The position numbers were made by a program, and so were the translations under genes. Below are positions 1 to 11,798 of a stretch of DNA of 64,000 bases, in pieces; position 1 is the first letter of the stretch, and the number at the start of each line of letters is the position of its first letter. The notes beneath the pieces are model-generated. The model ran no database searches and was not told the DNA's origin. It worked only from the letters and a program-made list of their open reading frames with translations. Source of the DNA: Flaccisagitta enflata (Eukaryota; Chaetognatha; Sagittoidea; Aphragmophora); NCBI GenBank assembly GCA_965153355.1, contig OZ231126.1, positions 42,036,001 through 42,100,000 on the forward strand, in the 5' to 3' direction.

Positions 1-228
1 GGTTAGTCAGTGACGCATCTGGCATGACTACTTTATCAATTCCTAAGGCTAAAACTCAGAAGCACGGACACGTGCGCTTTTAGTCACATGCAATAAATTG
101 CCTACGTTAATGTTCTGAGAAACGTGTTCACTTTGCTCCCACTCATATTACTAAGACATTTCCTCTATTCGCTTTCATCCATGCACGACCATGATGGTTT
201 TCCCCCTTCTTCTATCCATTAAATGGCT

Positions 229-357
<129 letters not shown>

Positions 358-360
358 GCT

Positions 361-1450
361 ATCAATTTCTTTTTGTTCCAACTTTGTCTTTTTCTGTCCG
401 GGAATCAAGCAGATTAAGTAATTAGCAAGAGGGACGACGTTCAGCTTTCGCCGTAGAATTTCTCGGCATTCATTTTCTAAAATACGGTCGCAGAAGCCGC
501 TTGGACGTTGCGAACATTGAAGCTCCAACACATCCATATCCTCATCTGACGATGAATGAGTGGAATTTCATACAGCTAATTCCAACCAGTAACTAGTCGT
601 TAACGGACAAGCGCGTGTATCTGGTGGACGTGACGAACTGCATGTGGATCTCCGGTTGGGAATCCTTATAAAAAAAAAAAGAATGTTCTCGTTTTAATGA
701 TTATTTCCTCCATGAATGAAACAGTGGATTCTTTTAATGATCTTTGGTTCTACAAGCCCCGGTGTCTGTTGGGGGTGGGGGGGGGGGTCGAGGAGGGACG
801 GAGCTAGGGGAAAAGAGTGAGAGAGCTAAATTACGAGTCGGTCACTCTATTCAATTGGTGTGCCATTGGAAAAGTGCGCCCGACGTCGATGGCATTCATT
901 GGGGAAACATAAAGCCAAGCCATTAAAAGGGAAAATGAGATAACTGAACGGAGGATTAAGAGGTGAGGGTAGAGAGGTGAGGGTGGAAGAGGTGAGAGTG
1001 GATGAGAGAGACGCAAGGGCAAACTATTGATTATTTTTCACTCCATCTGTCGCATGATGTTTGCCATATTGTGGTTGTCCTCTTGCGTTTGCCTTATGGC
1101 GTTTTCTTTTCTTTTTTTATCGTGTTGGTACGTTTTCAATCATGTAGGTACATGAGTGAACATGATGCGTTTGTGTTTGCCTCCCCAATCAAAATCTTTC
1201 CACATACTGCCTTACCATTTATTGCTTTCATGCCTGCAGTCTCGTTATTTGGAGAATGTCAATCGATTATCTTTTTCCATTTACCATCTTTACCAATAAA
1301 GGCGGCTCTCGCCGACCGGAAAAAAGTCGTAAATGGGAGTTTTTTTTTCAATGCGTGTTCTTCTGTGTGCATCTTAGGATATCTGGTTGACTGCCTGCTT
1401 GTTTTTTTTTTATTCAATCTGTCTCTCTGTGTCTCTTTTTTGGTCTTCCT
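361..1450. other. Non-repetitive stretch without a supported gene
   Basis: Mixed-composition DNA with a G run near 775 and GGTGAGGGTGGA-type short repeats at 960-1005. No frame with splice support was seen. Confidence 0.5.
1288..1337 (+). repeat. Dispersed repeat R1 (AATAAAGGCGGCT...AAAAAAGTCGTAAATG), copy 1
   Basis: About 48 bases beginning TTACCAATAAAGGCGGCT and ending GGAAAAAAGTCGTAAATG. Near-identical copy at 23353-23399 and a weaker one near 28778-28815. It includes a small GGCG...CGCC hairpin. Confidence 0.8.
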
Positions 1451-1455
1451 TTGTC

Positions 1456-1458
<3 letters not shown>

Positions 1459-1513
<55 letters not shown>

Positions 1514-1559
1514 CATGTGTGTGTATGTGTGTGTGTATGTGTGTGTGTATGTGTGTGTG
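1459..1559. repeat. (GT)n microsatellite
   Basis: GT units, perfect then interrupted by ATGT/GCAT variants. Confidence 0.97.
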
Positions 1560-1659
1560 AGTTAAGCAGCTTCGATATGTTTCGACTTTTGTTTCGATTC
1601 GGTTTTTGGGCAGGATTTTTCGAGTTGGGTCGAAATGGTCATTTTTTCGAAGAGAGGAC

Positions 1660-1773
<114 letters not shown>

Positions 1774-2022
1774 GAGAGATGAGGAAGAGGATAAGGGAGA
1801 GAAAAAAGATAGGGAAATCGCTCGGCACCATTGTGTACCATTGATAATGGCATCATTGCCGCTCATTGTCTAATTTCGTATCGACTTCTTGTTTCGATCA
1901 GGCAAAAAAAGGCATCACCATTTCGTCCACCGGATGGACGAAAAAATAGATAATATCGATCGAATTCGACCGCCCCTTCAAAAACCCTTTTCGAAGCTGC
2001 TTAGTGTAAGTGCGTGCGTGTG

Positions 2023-2030
2023 TATGTATG

Positions 2031-2117
<87 letters not shown>

Positions 2118-2118
2118 G
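2023..2118. repeat. (GT)n microsatellite
   Basis: GT units with a few GC and TA interruptions, followed by a short CT tract at 2152-2191. Confidence 0.97.
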
Positions 2119-2279
2119 TAGCTTTTTCTTTCTCTTTCCCTTTATATTCTCTTTCTCTCTCTCTCTCTCTGTCTCTTTTTCTCTCTCTCTAGCAGAGTAT
2201 AATGCAAAAGCTAGCGTCATAAAAGTTGGGGCCAATTTGTGTAACATCTTGACAATTCTCTCTAATTACATAGGACTGA

Positions 2280-2560
2280 AAAATGGGATCAATGAAAAAT
2301 ATGGATTTTTGAAAAAATGCGGAAAAATATTAAAAGATTCAAAAATTCATAGCGCCAAAATTAATGATCGTAGAGACTTCTGGTTGGCGCCATTTGAAAG
2401 AGAAAAATAAGTTCTTTCTTGGCTATGAATATAAAAAAATGTATCATCCCAGCCCCAAAATGACCCAACTTCCTAAAATTGCCGCAAACCGAAAATGGAA
2501 AACTTAATTTCTCCCCAACGTTTCAAAAAGTCGAATTACGTAATTCGACTTTTTTCCAAT
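2280..2560 (+). repeat. Dispersed repeat R2, copy 1, ending in a palindrome
   Basis: Sequence around TTCATAGCGCC...TTGGCGCCATTTGAAAGAG...GTTCTTTCTTGGCTATGAAT aligns with 23700-23975. It ends at 2526-2555 in a 30-base perfect palindrome centred on TTACGTAA. Confidence 0.75.
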
Positions 2561-3210
2561 CATTTACTTGGTTCTCACTCTATGCCTTCCTTACCTTCAC
2601 TAATGAATTACAAATTATTTCCCAGCTTAATCCCGTCCATTTCATGTTTCCAACTATCAACCGTAAATTGAATTTCTTCTCGTGTGCTGGCTGTCTATTC
2701 GCTAAAAGTCATTCCCTTCACAAAGTTACCAACATCCTACTAACTTTCTTTCCCAATGACCGTATTTCTGCCATTGCCTGCATTTCAGTTTTAACACTCC
2801 GCCTCCCTTACAACTTACCTTTTTTTCTGCTTATCCCGTTCTCTTTCCCTTCTCCTTTCCTTTTCTTCCCTTCCCGTTCACCGGCTCCCTTTTGGAATAC
2901 GAGGAGAATGAAAAGCAGAAGGGATATGAGTACCGCATGAACTCGGTTTGCTCGATCGCTCATAAATTCCTCCAATTTATTTACCTCTTTTTTTCTTTTT
3001 TTTTCCTACTTTCCTTCCCAACATCCTCCCACTTTTAGTTCCTTTTCATTTCACATTCTCATTGGATATTAATCAAATCCCGTCATGTTCGTTATCCTCT
3101 TTTTTTTCCTCTTTTGATTTGTATTTATATTGGATTTTTTCCCGATTGTGGGGAATGTTAAATGCTATAGTTGGAGAATGAAATAAGAAAATGCTAGGCT
3201 TTTTTCCCCT
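2561..3210. other. Pyrimidine-rich stretch without a supported gene
   Basis: A 153-codon frame at 2479-2940 is open here, but composition is C/T-rich with no splice or codon signal. I treat it as chance. Confidence 0.5.
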
Positions 3211-3212
3211 CG

Positions 3213-3373
3213 TTTTTAGTTGCGGACACGGAACTCTATAAGAGGCTTTGTCCGTCGGTCCGTCCGTCCGTCCGTCCGTCCGTCCGTAATGATCGAGTCG
3301 AAAAGTAGGAAAACGCGCATTTCCGCCCCTGCCCACCTGTCCGCAACTGGTGGCCGTGTATCCGGCCTTGTTT
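3213..3373 (-). mobile_element. Hairpin element (HP family), copy 1
   Basis: TTTTTAGTTGCGGACACG, CTCTATAAGAGGC, (GTCC)n core, then GCCCCTGCCCACC, the internal TCCGCAACT, and GGCCGTGTATCCGGCCTTG. Minus means the element reads from TTTTT to CCTTGTT on plus. About 160 bases. Confidence 0.9.
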
Positions 3374-3787
3374 CTCTTTCTTCTTTTTATTTTTGTTTTA
3401 TCTTTTTTCAACGAATTAGATAGTAATTACAACCATAGAAAATAGCACCACTAGGCCACTTCACTATGTTCCCAAAGAGCGTCACCTCAGGACAAAACAA
3501 AATTACGCAGGCACTTTTGACCTAAATAAACGGCTGAGACTGGTACAGTTGCCAACCCTGAGCAACAAAGTAAATGATTTTACCTGCGTCCTAGCTAATC
3601 CAAAGCCTCATTTTGCCCCTTGAAGTTAACTACTTCACTCAAATCAAAATGCGACAAAAAAATGTTTTTTCCATTTCATATGATACTATTCTAGACATGA
3701 AAAATGGTACTTATGATATGAGGGAGGATACCAAATCTTTCGTGTAAAATCTGGTTAGCCTGCTCCCAAATTTTGTAGGACTTAATA

Positions 3788-3956
3788 AAACAAGGCCGGA
3801 TACACGGCCACCAGTTGCGGACGGGTGGGCAGGGGCGGAAATGCGCGTATTCCCACTTTTCAACTCGAGCGTGACGGACCGACCAACGGACCAACGGACG
3901 GACGGTGGGACGGACGGACAAAGCCTCTTATAGAGTTGCGTGTCCGCAACTAAAAA
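3788..3956 (+). mobile_element. Hairpin element, copy 2
   Basis: AACAAGGCCGGATACACGG, GTTGCGGACGGGTGGGC, GGAC-rich core, then the hairpin GAGTTGCGTGTCCGCAACTA and AAAAA. In opposite orientation to copy 1, 415 bases away. Confidence 0.9.
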
Positions 3957-4223
3957 ACTGGCAAATTTCCAATGTGAGATGACAAAAAAATCTTTTCATT
4001 CGGAGCCTCCGAAATGTTAAACCTATTGACTTCAAGAGCCAAAAAATGAACCTAGATGAATCAGGACTCAGGCAAAACCCTATATAAATGTGATCTACAC
4101 ATACTTAAGAACATTTTTATACCATAGCTGCCATCTCTAGGCACCTGCTTATATTTTTGTCCTGTTATGATATGCTCTCCGATCTACGTGCACTTTCTTT
4201 TTTAGTCAACATATTCTACCCTG

Positions 4224-4262
<39 letters not shown>

Positions 4263-4534
4263 TGCAATGAACCAAAAGAGTACTTCATTCTTAGGGTGAA
4301 TAGATACAAATACATGAACATTCGTCCGTCCGTCAGTTCTTCAGTTCATCTTCGTGCCACATGACGAGAATGATTAATGATATAGGCAAAAACTGCGGGG
4401 AAATAATCTTTGAATGAAAAAGAACTTGGGCTGGCGGCTGGGAGTGGGAATACCCACATACGATCGCTCTTTCATGACATCTACTTAATACTTTTTTTTG
4501 CGCTCGTGCGACTGTAGCCGATGTGCCATTGGAA

Positions 4535-4607
4535 TTTTTAGTCGCGTGCACGCGACTCTACAACCCACTCTGTCCGTCGGTTGGTCCGTCGGCCCGAAAA
4601 GATAATG
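4535..4607 (-). mobile_element. Hairpin element, copy 3 (partial)
   Basis: TTTTT plus the perfect 18-base palindrome AGTCGCGTGCACGCGACT, CTACAACCCACTCTGTCC and a GTCGGTTGG core. The CCTTGTT end is not recognisable; a TTCC array follows. Confidence 0.75.
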
Positions 4608-4673
4608 GACCCAAACGACAAATCACCAGTCTACCAGCAAGTCTCTCTCGTCCATGAGTAACTTCATTCTTCT

Positions 4674-4791
4674 TCCTTCCTTCCTTCCTTCCTTCCTTCC
4701 TTCCTTCCTTCCTTCCTTCCGTCCTTCCTTCCTTCCTTCCTTCCTTCCTTCCTTCCTTCCTTCCTTCCTTCCTTCCTTCCGTCCTTCCTTT
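4674..4791. repeat. (TTCC)n microsatellite
   Basis: About 29 TTCC units with two GTCC variants exactly 60 bases apart, suggesting duplication of a 60-base block. Confidence 0.97.
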
Positions 4792-5251
4792 TTATCTTGA
4801 ATCATTTCTATCCCAAGTCCCACTCTGTTTCATTGGACAACGTGTCGTAAAATCGCGACGTAACTCAGCGTTTACGATTTTGCCATGATGAGAATTCTCC
4901 TGAGTGTCTCCTTACTTTTTAGTGGTCCCTTCACTTAACTCCCAGTGTGACAATGAGTTCCTTCTTTTATTTCCTTTCTCCGCTTATGTCGTTGGTGGCC
5001 TAAATAGGTTTATTGACCCAGGTAACCTCCCGGCCCTGATCTCTTTTGAGACAATTTGGAGTAATGGAGTATATATTTTGAGTATATATTTGGAGTATAT
5101 ATTAACTAGTCAGTGAGGGTTCACAAGGCCCTCTTCCATTTATTTCAGTTTGGGTATAGTGAGGGATATTGTTCCACTTTTCATAGACATCTCACATGGA
5201 GAATATAAACAAAAAATTGCATGGGGATAAGATGAGGATATAATGACTCAC

Positions 5252-5624
5252 CTCTCCCATCTTTACACGTGGGATGATGTAACGAAGATGACGGAGACGC
5301 CGGTGGTAGAGGCACGTCGGTCGAAATTCGTACTACTAGAGGCTCCGAGGTCGGCGAAGGCAACCGCGTTTCTGCCAAAGGCGACCCCGAGGATAAAAAA
5401 GGCATTTTCGGGGTCAGCGAGGATAACTTGGCCGGCGTGGAAAAAGAAGAAGTCGGAAGTGACGTCGTCTTTTTCCCCGAAATCGGTGTCGACGAGCGGC
5501 GTCTTCGGTGTGCAGCCACCAGATCGGGAATGCCCACCACCGCCGTCGATGCAGCCGCCGCCGCCGCCGCCGCAGCTGCCGCCGCCGCCGATGTAGCCGT
5601 TACAGAAGCGTCAGCACGAGAATC
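5252..5624 (-). CDS. Probable internal exon of an unidentified Ser/Pro-rich protein
   Basis: A GC-rich block in AT-rich surroundings with strong splice signals on the minus strand: acceptor GATTCTTTCCTCAG|GAT and donor GGGAGAG|GTGAGT. Of the three minus frames only one stays open across it. It encodes DSRADASVTATSA, a run of about 13 Ala, then Ser/Thr/Pro-rich sequence with an RRRRSS cluster (123 codons plus one base). A TTG tract of about 270 nt lies just upstream of the acceptor. No domain recognised and neighbouring exons not found. A plus-strand frame of the same block is also open but has poorer splice signals. Confidence 0.45.
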
Positions 5625-5694
5625 CTGAGGAAAGAATCGAGGATGAAATTTCAACAATGACGACAACAACGACAAAGACAACAACAACAAAACC

Positions 5695-5960
<266 letters not shown>

Positions 5961-5991
5961 GAAAATCGAACAACATTGACACGAGAGCGTA

Positions 5992-6496
5992 CAGTAGATT
6001 TCGTCTATACTTGGAAATACGGGGGCACTCATATCCTAGATACTATATGTGCAAATAAAATCAAACTGTGTGTGCTTATGTCCTATAAGGTTGACGATGG
6101 GGTATGGCAGCTCTGTGGAGAGAAAATTCTCTTGAATATACTAAATCAAATTCGCTTAGCTCTAATAACTGGTGGAGTTGGTGTAGTAGTTAACTCACTT
6201 GATTTGACTTCACTTGGTCTATCGGAAACAGTTTATTTAAAAGTTCTAGGTTCAAATCCCCAGCTGGTTTTGCAATTTCAGCAAAAAGATAAAGCTGAAA
6301 TTCTGCAAAAAAAATGAGTGATCCTATAATTTTATATCAAAAGTTTTTTCCTTAGGTAAACTGTAGGGGGATACTATACCCCATTGTCAACCCCTTAGGG
6401 TTTATACATTACGCCTGCAAAAAATAAGTCTCCCTACTGTACTGATACTCAGGTTATGAGCTCCCCCGTATTTCCAAGTCTAGACGACATCTACTG
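5992..6496. mobile_element. TA-flanked inverted-repeat element (MITE) with tRNA-like segment
   Basis: Terminal inverted repeats of about 50 bases (CAGTAGATTTCGTCTATACT against CAGTAGATGTCGTCTAGACT, then TTGGAAATACGGGGG) flanked by TA on both sides (5990-5991, 6497-6498). This fits a non-autonomous Tc1/mariner-type element of 505 bp. An inner inverted repeat (GACGATGGGGTAT / ATACCCCATTGTC) follows. Confidence 0.8.
6171..6268 (+). ncRNA. tRNA-related segment inside the MITE
   Basis: TTGGTGTAGTAGTTAACTC resembles a Pol III A box and GGTTCAAATCC a B box, with about 60 bases between, as in class II tRNAs. Acceptor arms do not pair convincingly, so this is a tRNA-derived SINE-like module, not a functional tRNA. 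Confidence 0.4.
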
Positions 6497-6499
6497 TAC

Positions 6500-7240
6500 C
6501 ACCAGATGGGTCACAAGCATGCCTGTTCATAAATTGACCACGGCTAACACTAGAAGAAACAGAGTCAATACGCGACACGATTTGATACGATATGTCATAC
6601 GCACGCCATTACCCGTCGCCCATCACCCGTCGCCCATCACCCGTCGCCCACTGCCAATTGCCCTTTATGGATCTGTCTGCTCTCAGCGCGACACGCGAGT
6701 GTTGGACCGAATTGTTCTTCTATAACATCTTCTATCTAATGAATATTATTCTATACATACTTTTTTTTAACGAATGGTCTCTTTTGTTTCTTAGAATTAA
6801 TCTTGGCCCGCATGGATCGATAACCGACCACACCCACAAATCGTATATCTTATTCCTAGTCTGGGTGGGTTGGACGATCCTTCCCGATGATCCGGTTGAT
6901 CGTTCTGTCGGTCCTTTCCTTATGATTGCACTAGACTCAGTTGCTATTGATAAGTTATTATAAATAAAAGTTGGACAACATCACTACTCAATGTTTCGAT
7001 CCTGCACAAAGGCTTGAAATTAGCTCCTGTCTGTCCTTTCCCAATACCCATCCACACGCGACAACAGGTGTTGACTGGTTTCCATACTATCTTGAAAGAG
7101 AAGCAAGAGAGTAAGAATGAGTGAGTGACCAAAGATTGGCATATATATGGAGTGCGAGGATGCATCTAAAAACGGCGTCGCTAAAGAAAATTGGATTGGA
7201 ACAGATTTTCTCGCGTGATATTCGCATTAAAGGTCGTAAT
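6500..7240. other. Stretch without a supported gene
   Basis: Contains CCCGTCGCCCATCA short tandem copies at 6605-6650 and, at 6968, the motif GTTGGACAACATCACTACTC shared with the direct repeats at 31.6 and 32.2 kb. A degraded hairpin element (GATGATCCGGTTGATCG...TCGGTCC) lies near 6880-6915. Confidence 0.5.
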
Positions 7241-7243
7241 TAT

Positions 7244-7422
7244 AACAAGGCCGGATACACGGCCACCTGTTGCGGACGGGTGGGCAGGGGCGGATATGCG
7301 CGTTTTCCCACTTTTCGACCCAATCACCCCTATGGACCAACCGACCAACCGACCGACCAACCGACCGACCGACTGACGGACGGACAAAACCTCTTATAGG
7401 GTTGCGTGTCCGCAACTAAAAA
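7244..7422 (+). mobile_element. Hairpin element, copy 4
   Basis: AACAAGGCCGGATACACGG, GTTGCGGACGGGTGGGC, a GACCAACC/GACCGACC core, CCTCTTATAGG, GTTGCGTGTCCGCAACTA. Confidence 0.9.
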
Positions 7423-7830
7423 GACTGTATCAAAGGTCTTTTTTGATCCTCCCCAATTTGGTCGTGCCATCGAGATCTCGTCCAAGTTTGTGACCTAAGA
7501 AACAAGCCCGATCGGGCAATGATACGTCCTGACCGTGGCACATATCTCGCATTGAAGATGTGTCAAATGTAGAGGGACAGATGAGCGGACAAACAAATTT
7601 GAATGAAGTCATCAAATGAGCCTCTCAGATGGACGGACAGACAAACCCTATTTTCCGATGCGAGGAGGCATCAAAAAAGACTAAAAGAGTAAGACAGAAA
7701 AAAAATACAAGACACATCATATGCTAGCTGGAGTAACAATCAAAGATTGCATGTTGCTGTTGCATTTGCATATATTTGGATATGAATAGAATAGGGGAAA
7801 AAAGAAGAAAAACAGCAAAAAGAGAATGAA
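7423..7830. other. Stretch with degraded hairpin-type sequence only
   Basis: Holds GGACGGACAGACAAACCC and GATGCGAGGAGGCATCAAAAAA near 7630-7677, which looks like the end of a diverged hairpin-element copy (stem GATGC/GCATC). Otherwise nothing recognised. Confidence 0.45.
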
Positions 7831-7995
7831 AAACAAGGCCGGATACACGGTCAATACCAGTCGCGGACTGGTGGGCAGGGGCGGAAATGCGCGTTTTCGA
7901 ACTTTCACTACTCGATCACCCCTACGGACCGACGGACCGACGTAACGACCGACGGACAAAACCTCTTATAGAGTCGCAAGTCCGCGACTAAAAAA
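7831..7995 (+). mobile_element. Hairpin element, copy 5
   Basis: AACAAGGCCGGATACACGG, CAGTCGCGGACTGG, GACCGACGGACC core and the hairpin GAGTCGCAAGTCCGCGACTA. An array of GAAT repeats begins immediately after its A tail. Confidence 0.9.
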
Positions 7996-8055
7996 GGAAT
8001 GAATGAATGAATGAATGAATGAATGAATGAATGAATGAATGAATGAATGAATAAA
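7996..8055. repeat. (GAAT)n microsatellite
   Basis: About 14 GAAT units abutting the A tail of a hairpin element. Confidence 0.97.
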
Positions 8056-8503
8056 TGAGGATGTATCCAGTTCTGTCTTTCCGCCAAACTGCCATTCCTC
8101 CATCCAATTAACACGCAACCAGAGAAAAAGGAGGGAGGTGAAGCTATTTGAACTCTATGGCCCAACCATCCCCTCCCTCCTCCACACAGAAGTTCATTTA
8201 CTATTAAGAGCGATTTCCGGGGTTTTTCACTGAGTCAGCGAATCCAGTGTATTTTCAATTTGCTCTTGAAGGCGGGGGAGTCGAATATGTTCATATTGTT
8301 GGAAACATTGCCATTCAAAATCGTTATTGAAGCCGATACAGCGGAAACACAGATTTCCACATTTCATTTTCACATTTCTTGAAATTTACTCAGTGCCGCT
8401 TGGCTGAAAATGAGCCGCGAATTAGATTCCGAATTGACGCTTGAATATCATATAATTCGGAGCCAGACTAATTTCATCACTCCATTATTTGATTTTGAGA
8501 GGA
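8056..8503. other. Stretch without a supported gene
   Basis: Mixed sequence; nothing recognised on either strand. Confidence 0.5.
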
Positions 8504-8756
<253 letters not shown>

Positions 8757-8877
8757 AAGACGCTTTTGAGTTTTATCCGTGTGCACGTGTCAAGAAAACG
8801 CGTTTCTTTGTTCTGGCTTGAAATCACGCAGTGAGTCTATTAAGAGTCCTGAAAAGATTGTCCTTTGTCGTCTTCAG

Positions 8878-9008
8878 CCTATTATCACCTCCCATTTCCA
8901 CCAACTGGGAGATCGAAATGGAGCAAAGAATCAAAGATTTATCACTTTACCGCCTAAATCTCAGACTGGGGACTTGGTTAGTGTCTCCACGGAATCGCAT
9001 CGAACAAG
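8878..9008 (+). CDS. Candidate exon, unidentified
   Basis: Acceptor TCGTCTTCAG|CCT and donor GAACAAG|GTAGGA. Two frames are open; one reads FHQLGDRNGAKNQRF...SQTGDLVSVSTESHR. The donor lies at the first bases of a hairpin-element copy (CAAGGTAGGATACACGG against the usual CAAGGCCGGATACACGG), so the splice site could be an element-derived coincidence. No homology recognised. Confidence 0.25.
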
Positions 9009-9420
9009 GTAGGATACACGGCTACGCATATCGCGTGCGGATGGGCAAAGGCAGTGATAAACCAGTCATCAAAGGATTGTCCTGTACCCGTTGCCCTTTA
9101 GTTTCACAATTGTCAAGGATAAAAACTATATCGTATATGCTTCATAACTCAATTCCTAAACTCTTATTGAAACGATTTAATGACAAGGCTATTTCAGACA
9201 TTTCGAAATACATATTAATTGTACTGTAGACCGGGGCTGTGACAATTGCATTAAGGGTAAGTTTGAAAACCCTGCCAAAAAAGGTCAACCAAGCATTTGG
9301 GGCAGGGGTAGTGATGCAAAAAAGTTAATAAACGCCGATAAAGCAAAGTGTTTTTGGGCGGAAAAATCCACAGACGAACAGACCAAAAGACCGCGGGTCA
9401 TACAGTCCCGTGCACGCGCA

Positions 9421-9425
<5 letters not shown>
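9004..9425 (+). mobile_element. Hairpin element, diverged copy 6 with insertion
   Basis: CAAGGTAGGATACACGGCTACGCATATCGCGTGCGGATGGGC at the left and AGTGATGCAAAAAAG...CAGACGAACAGACC...GTCCCGTGCACGCGC at the right resemble the subfamily at 63378-63641. About 170 bases at 9060-9230 look inserted. Confidence 0.55.
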
Positions 9426-9514
<89 letters not shown>

Positions 9515-9543
9515 CGAGTGTCTGTCTGTCTGTCTGTCTGTCT
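9424..9543. repeat. (CT)n(CTGT)n microsatellite
   Basis: CT tract followed by five CTGT units, ending at CTCTCAG. Confidence 0.97.
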
Positions 9544-9548
9544 CTCAG

Positions 9549-9644
9549 TGGAAACAAGGAAATACGGAAGCTCTGTTTGAGATTGGAGCTGTGGAAGCTC
9601 ATTCAGCTTTTGGCTTTGGTTATGCGTTGCCTATTTCTTTGTGC
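9549..9644 (+). CDS. Candidate exon, unidentified
   Basis: Preceded by a CT/CTGT tract ending CTCTCAG|TGG, the same arrangement as the PLD exon 7 acceptor, and followed by GTGC|GTAAGA. The best frame reads NTEALFEIGAVEAHSAFGFG and YALPISLC with strong G-first codon periodicity. It stays open past the donor through a Ser-rich segment (to about 9730) and a GA tract. A second frame is also open. No family recognised. Confidence 0.3.
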
Positions 9645-9730
9645 GTAAGAGAATTGGGTGAATCTTCTCAGCAAGGATCATCATCAGTCTCTGAAGATGA
9701 CTTCCTCCCTCTACAAATAGATTGGGAAAC

Positions 9731-9870
<140 letters not shown>

Positions 9871-9874
9871 ACAG

Positions 9875-10868
9875 ACAAAGTGAAAGAGAGGGGGAAAACG
9901 ACGGTCAGACAGAAACAAAGCGCAGAGAAACGAAGAGATGGACAGGACAACGAAAACGAGAGAATGCGGCGGGGGTCAAGGACAAGGTATTACTAAGCAT
10001 GTACTCTACTGGATGAAATAATCCAACATCTAGGTGAGTTCTCAAAATAGTGCAAACCAGGCCACTTGATTTCTCTGTGCTGCCGAGAAGCAAATGTTTT
10101 CCCCTGAACACTGCCGACTTGACTTGAGGGTGGAGATCGGGGGTAAAGCACCCTCCCTCTTCAGGATCGCTTTTTATAGTCATGCGTAATGTTGGTATCT
10201 TAAGATAGGCCGTCAGAATTCTTATCAATTCAACCCTGCAGAATTTTCAAATTTACCTGTTTTTTTTTTTTTGTTTTTTTTTTTGTGTGTGTGTGTGTGT
10301 ATTTTTTTCTCTGCGTTTTTATTATTTTCATTGCAAAGGGATGTCTAAACAGCGAGAAACCAAACTTTTTATAACTTCGAGATCGTTAAGATGTTTGATC
10401 AAATGTGAAGGCTTGAAGAACATATCGCCTTCCCCAGCTCTATCAATGTGAGTCGCACTTCGGCCCAGCGGGTAGAGCGCCGTCACCTGGCCGACTGCTG
10501 GCCGACTGCTGGGCGCTGGCGCTTGCACCAGGTTCTTGTCCTCATTAGGATGACAGTTATTCCACGCCAGGGTTAATTCCACCACAGAGAGGTTTTTCTC
10601 AAAATATATGTCATCACTGTAAATCTTTTTTTTGTGCGAGGCTGCGTGAAACACATGAAGATATTAACAACTTTTACATCAGTATGAGGTTTTCTATTTT
10701 ACATTCAAAATATAAGGGATTAAGTTAAAATTATATCTTTAAGTCAAATTGACTGTTATCATTATCAAAGAAATTACTATGGAGCAATCATTATAGAACT
10801 GCAATATGCAAATGATATTATTGCTGACTTCAATTGCTATTTTTTCTCCGTCATTTTTTTCATCCCTC
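9875..10868. other. Stretch without a supported gene
   Basis: A short GT tract near 10285. At 10455-10540 CAGCGGGTAGAGCG...GGTTCTTGTCC faintly resembles Pol III A and B boxes, and GCCGACTGCTGG is duplicated in tandem. Confidence 0.4.
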
Positions 10869-10982
10869 ATTTCTTTGCTTCTTCTTCTTCTTCTCCTTTT
10901 CCCTTTCCTTCTTCTTCTTCTTCTTCTTCTTCTTCTTCTTCTTCTTCTTCTTCTTCTTCTTCTTCTTCTTCTTCTTCTTCCA
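10869..10982. repeat. (TTC)n triplet array
   Basis: About 35 TTC units with one CTCC-rich interruption, ending at CCAG. Confidence 0.97.
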
Positions 10983-10983
10983 G

Positions 10984-11095
10984 GACCTGCCGATACGTTC
11001 CTTCCCCTGCCGAGCAGCGGCGTTACCCGCTGCCCCAGAATCAAGAGGCGTGGTGCAAACCTTACTTTCTTTCACCATGGCCATGGCAACTCCCG
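10984..11095 (+). CDS. Candidate exon after a TTC repeat, unidentified
   Basis: A TTC array ends in TTCTTCCAG|GACC, and the segment ends ACTCCCG|GTGAAC. It is GC-rich and has no stop in any of the three frames, so the frame cannot be chosen by itself. Phases allow joining to the two candidate exons upstream, but that chain is speculative. Confidence 0.25.
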
Positions 11096-11356
11096 GTGAA
11101 CTCTTATTCATTCAATTTCGAATCCTAAGTGAGAATTTTTCCTTTAATTCGCTTAGTCGCACTTTGCCTAAAAAGACAATTTCTTTTCCTGCAAATTGGA
11201 ACCATTCTGAATGTCGACTATTAAGTGCTTACCCTAAGTAAAGTAAGTTGGCTCGCAGTTGGCTCAAAGTTCACCTCAACCCATTTTCATCTGTGGAACT
11301 GCTGAAACCTGAAACGTGAAAGTTCCAGTGTGAGTCAAGAAACCCGAATTCTTATT

Positions 11357-11363
11357 TTGTTGT

Positions 11364-11403
<40 letters not shown>

Positions 11404-11593
11404 ATTGTTGTTGTTGTTGTCGTCGTCCTCTTTTTTTCGTTTCTCTTCGCCCTATACAGTTCGTGTTCCCGTTGTTGATGTTGATGTTGATGTTGTAATT
11501 GTTTGTGTTTTTGATGTTGTTGTCGCTTTTGTCTTCGTCTTGTGTTTGCTTTCCGTTTCTCTTGATGTTGTTGATGCTGTTGTTGTTATTGTT

Positions 11594-11629
<36 letters not shown>

Positions 11630-11745
11630 TTTCTTTTATTTTCCGTTTCTCTTCGCCCTATTCAGTTCCTGTTCCCATTGTTTTTGTTGATGTTGATGTT
11701 TATTGTTTTTGTTTTTGTTTTGTTTTTGTTTTTGTCGTCGTCATG
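11357..11745. repeat. (TTG)n and (GTC)n triplet arrays with duplicated spacer
   Basis: TTG block, GATGTT block, and GTC block (11595-11630). A spacer TTTCTCTTCGCCC(TAT) appears three times (near 11440, 11648, 11760), so the whole segment arose by unequal duplication. Confidence 0.9.
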
Positions 11746-11798
11746 TGTTTGCTTTCCGTTTCTCTTCGCCCATTTTACCGCCTTTTAGTCCCGTCTCT

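Noticed and set aside
2479-2940. 153-codon plus-strand frame
   Set aside because: Pyrimidine-rich DNA giving Phe/Ser/Pro residues; begins inside a dispersed repeat.
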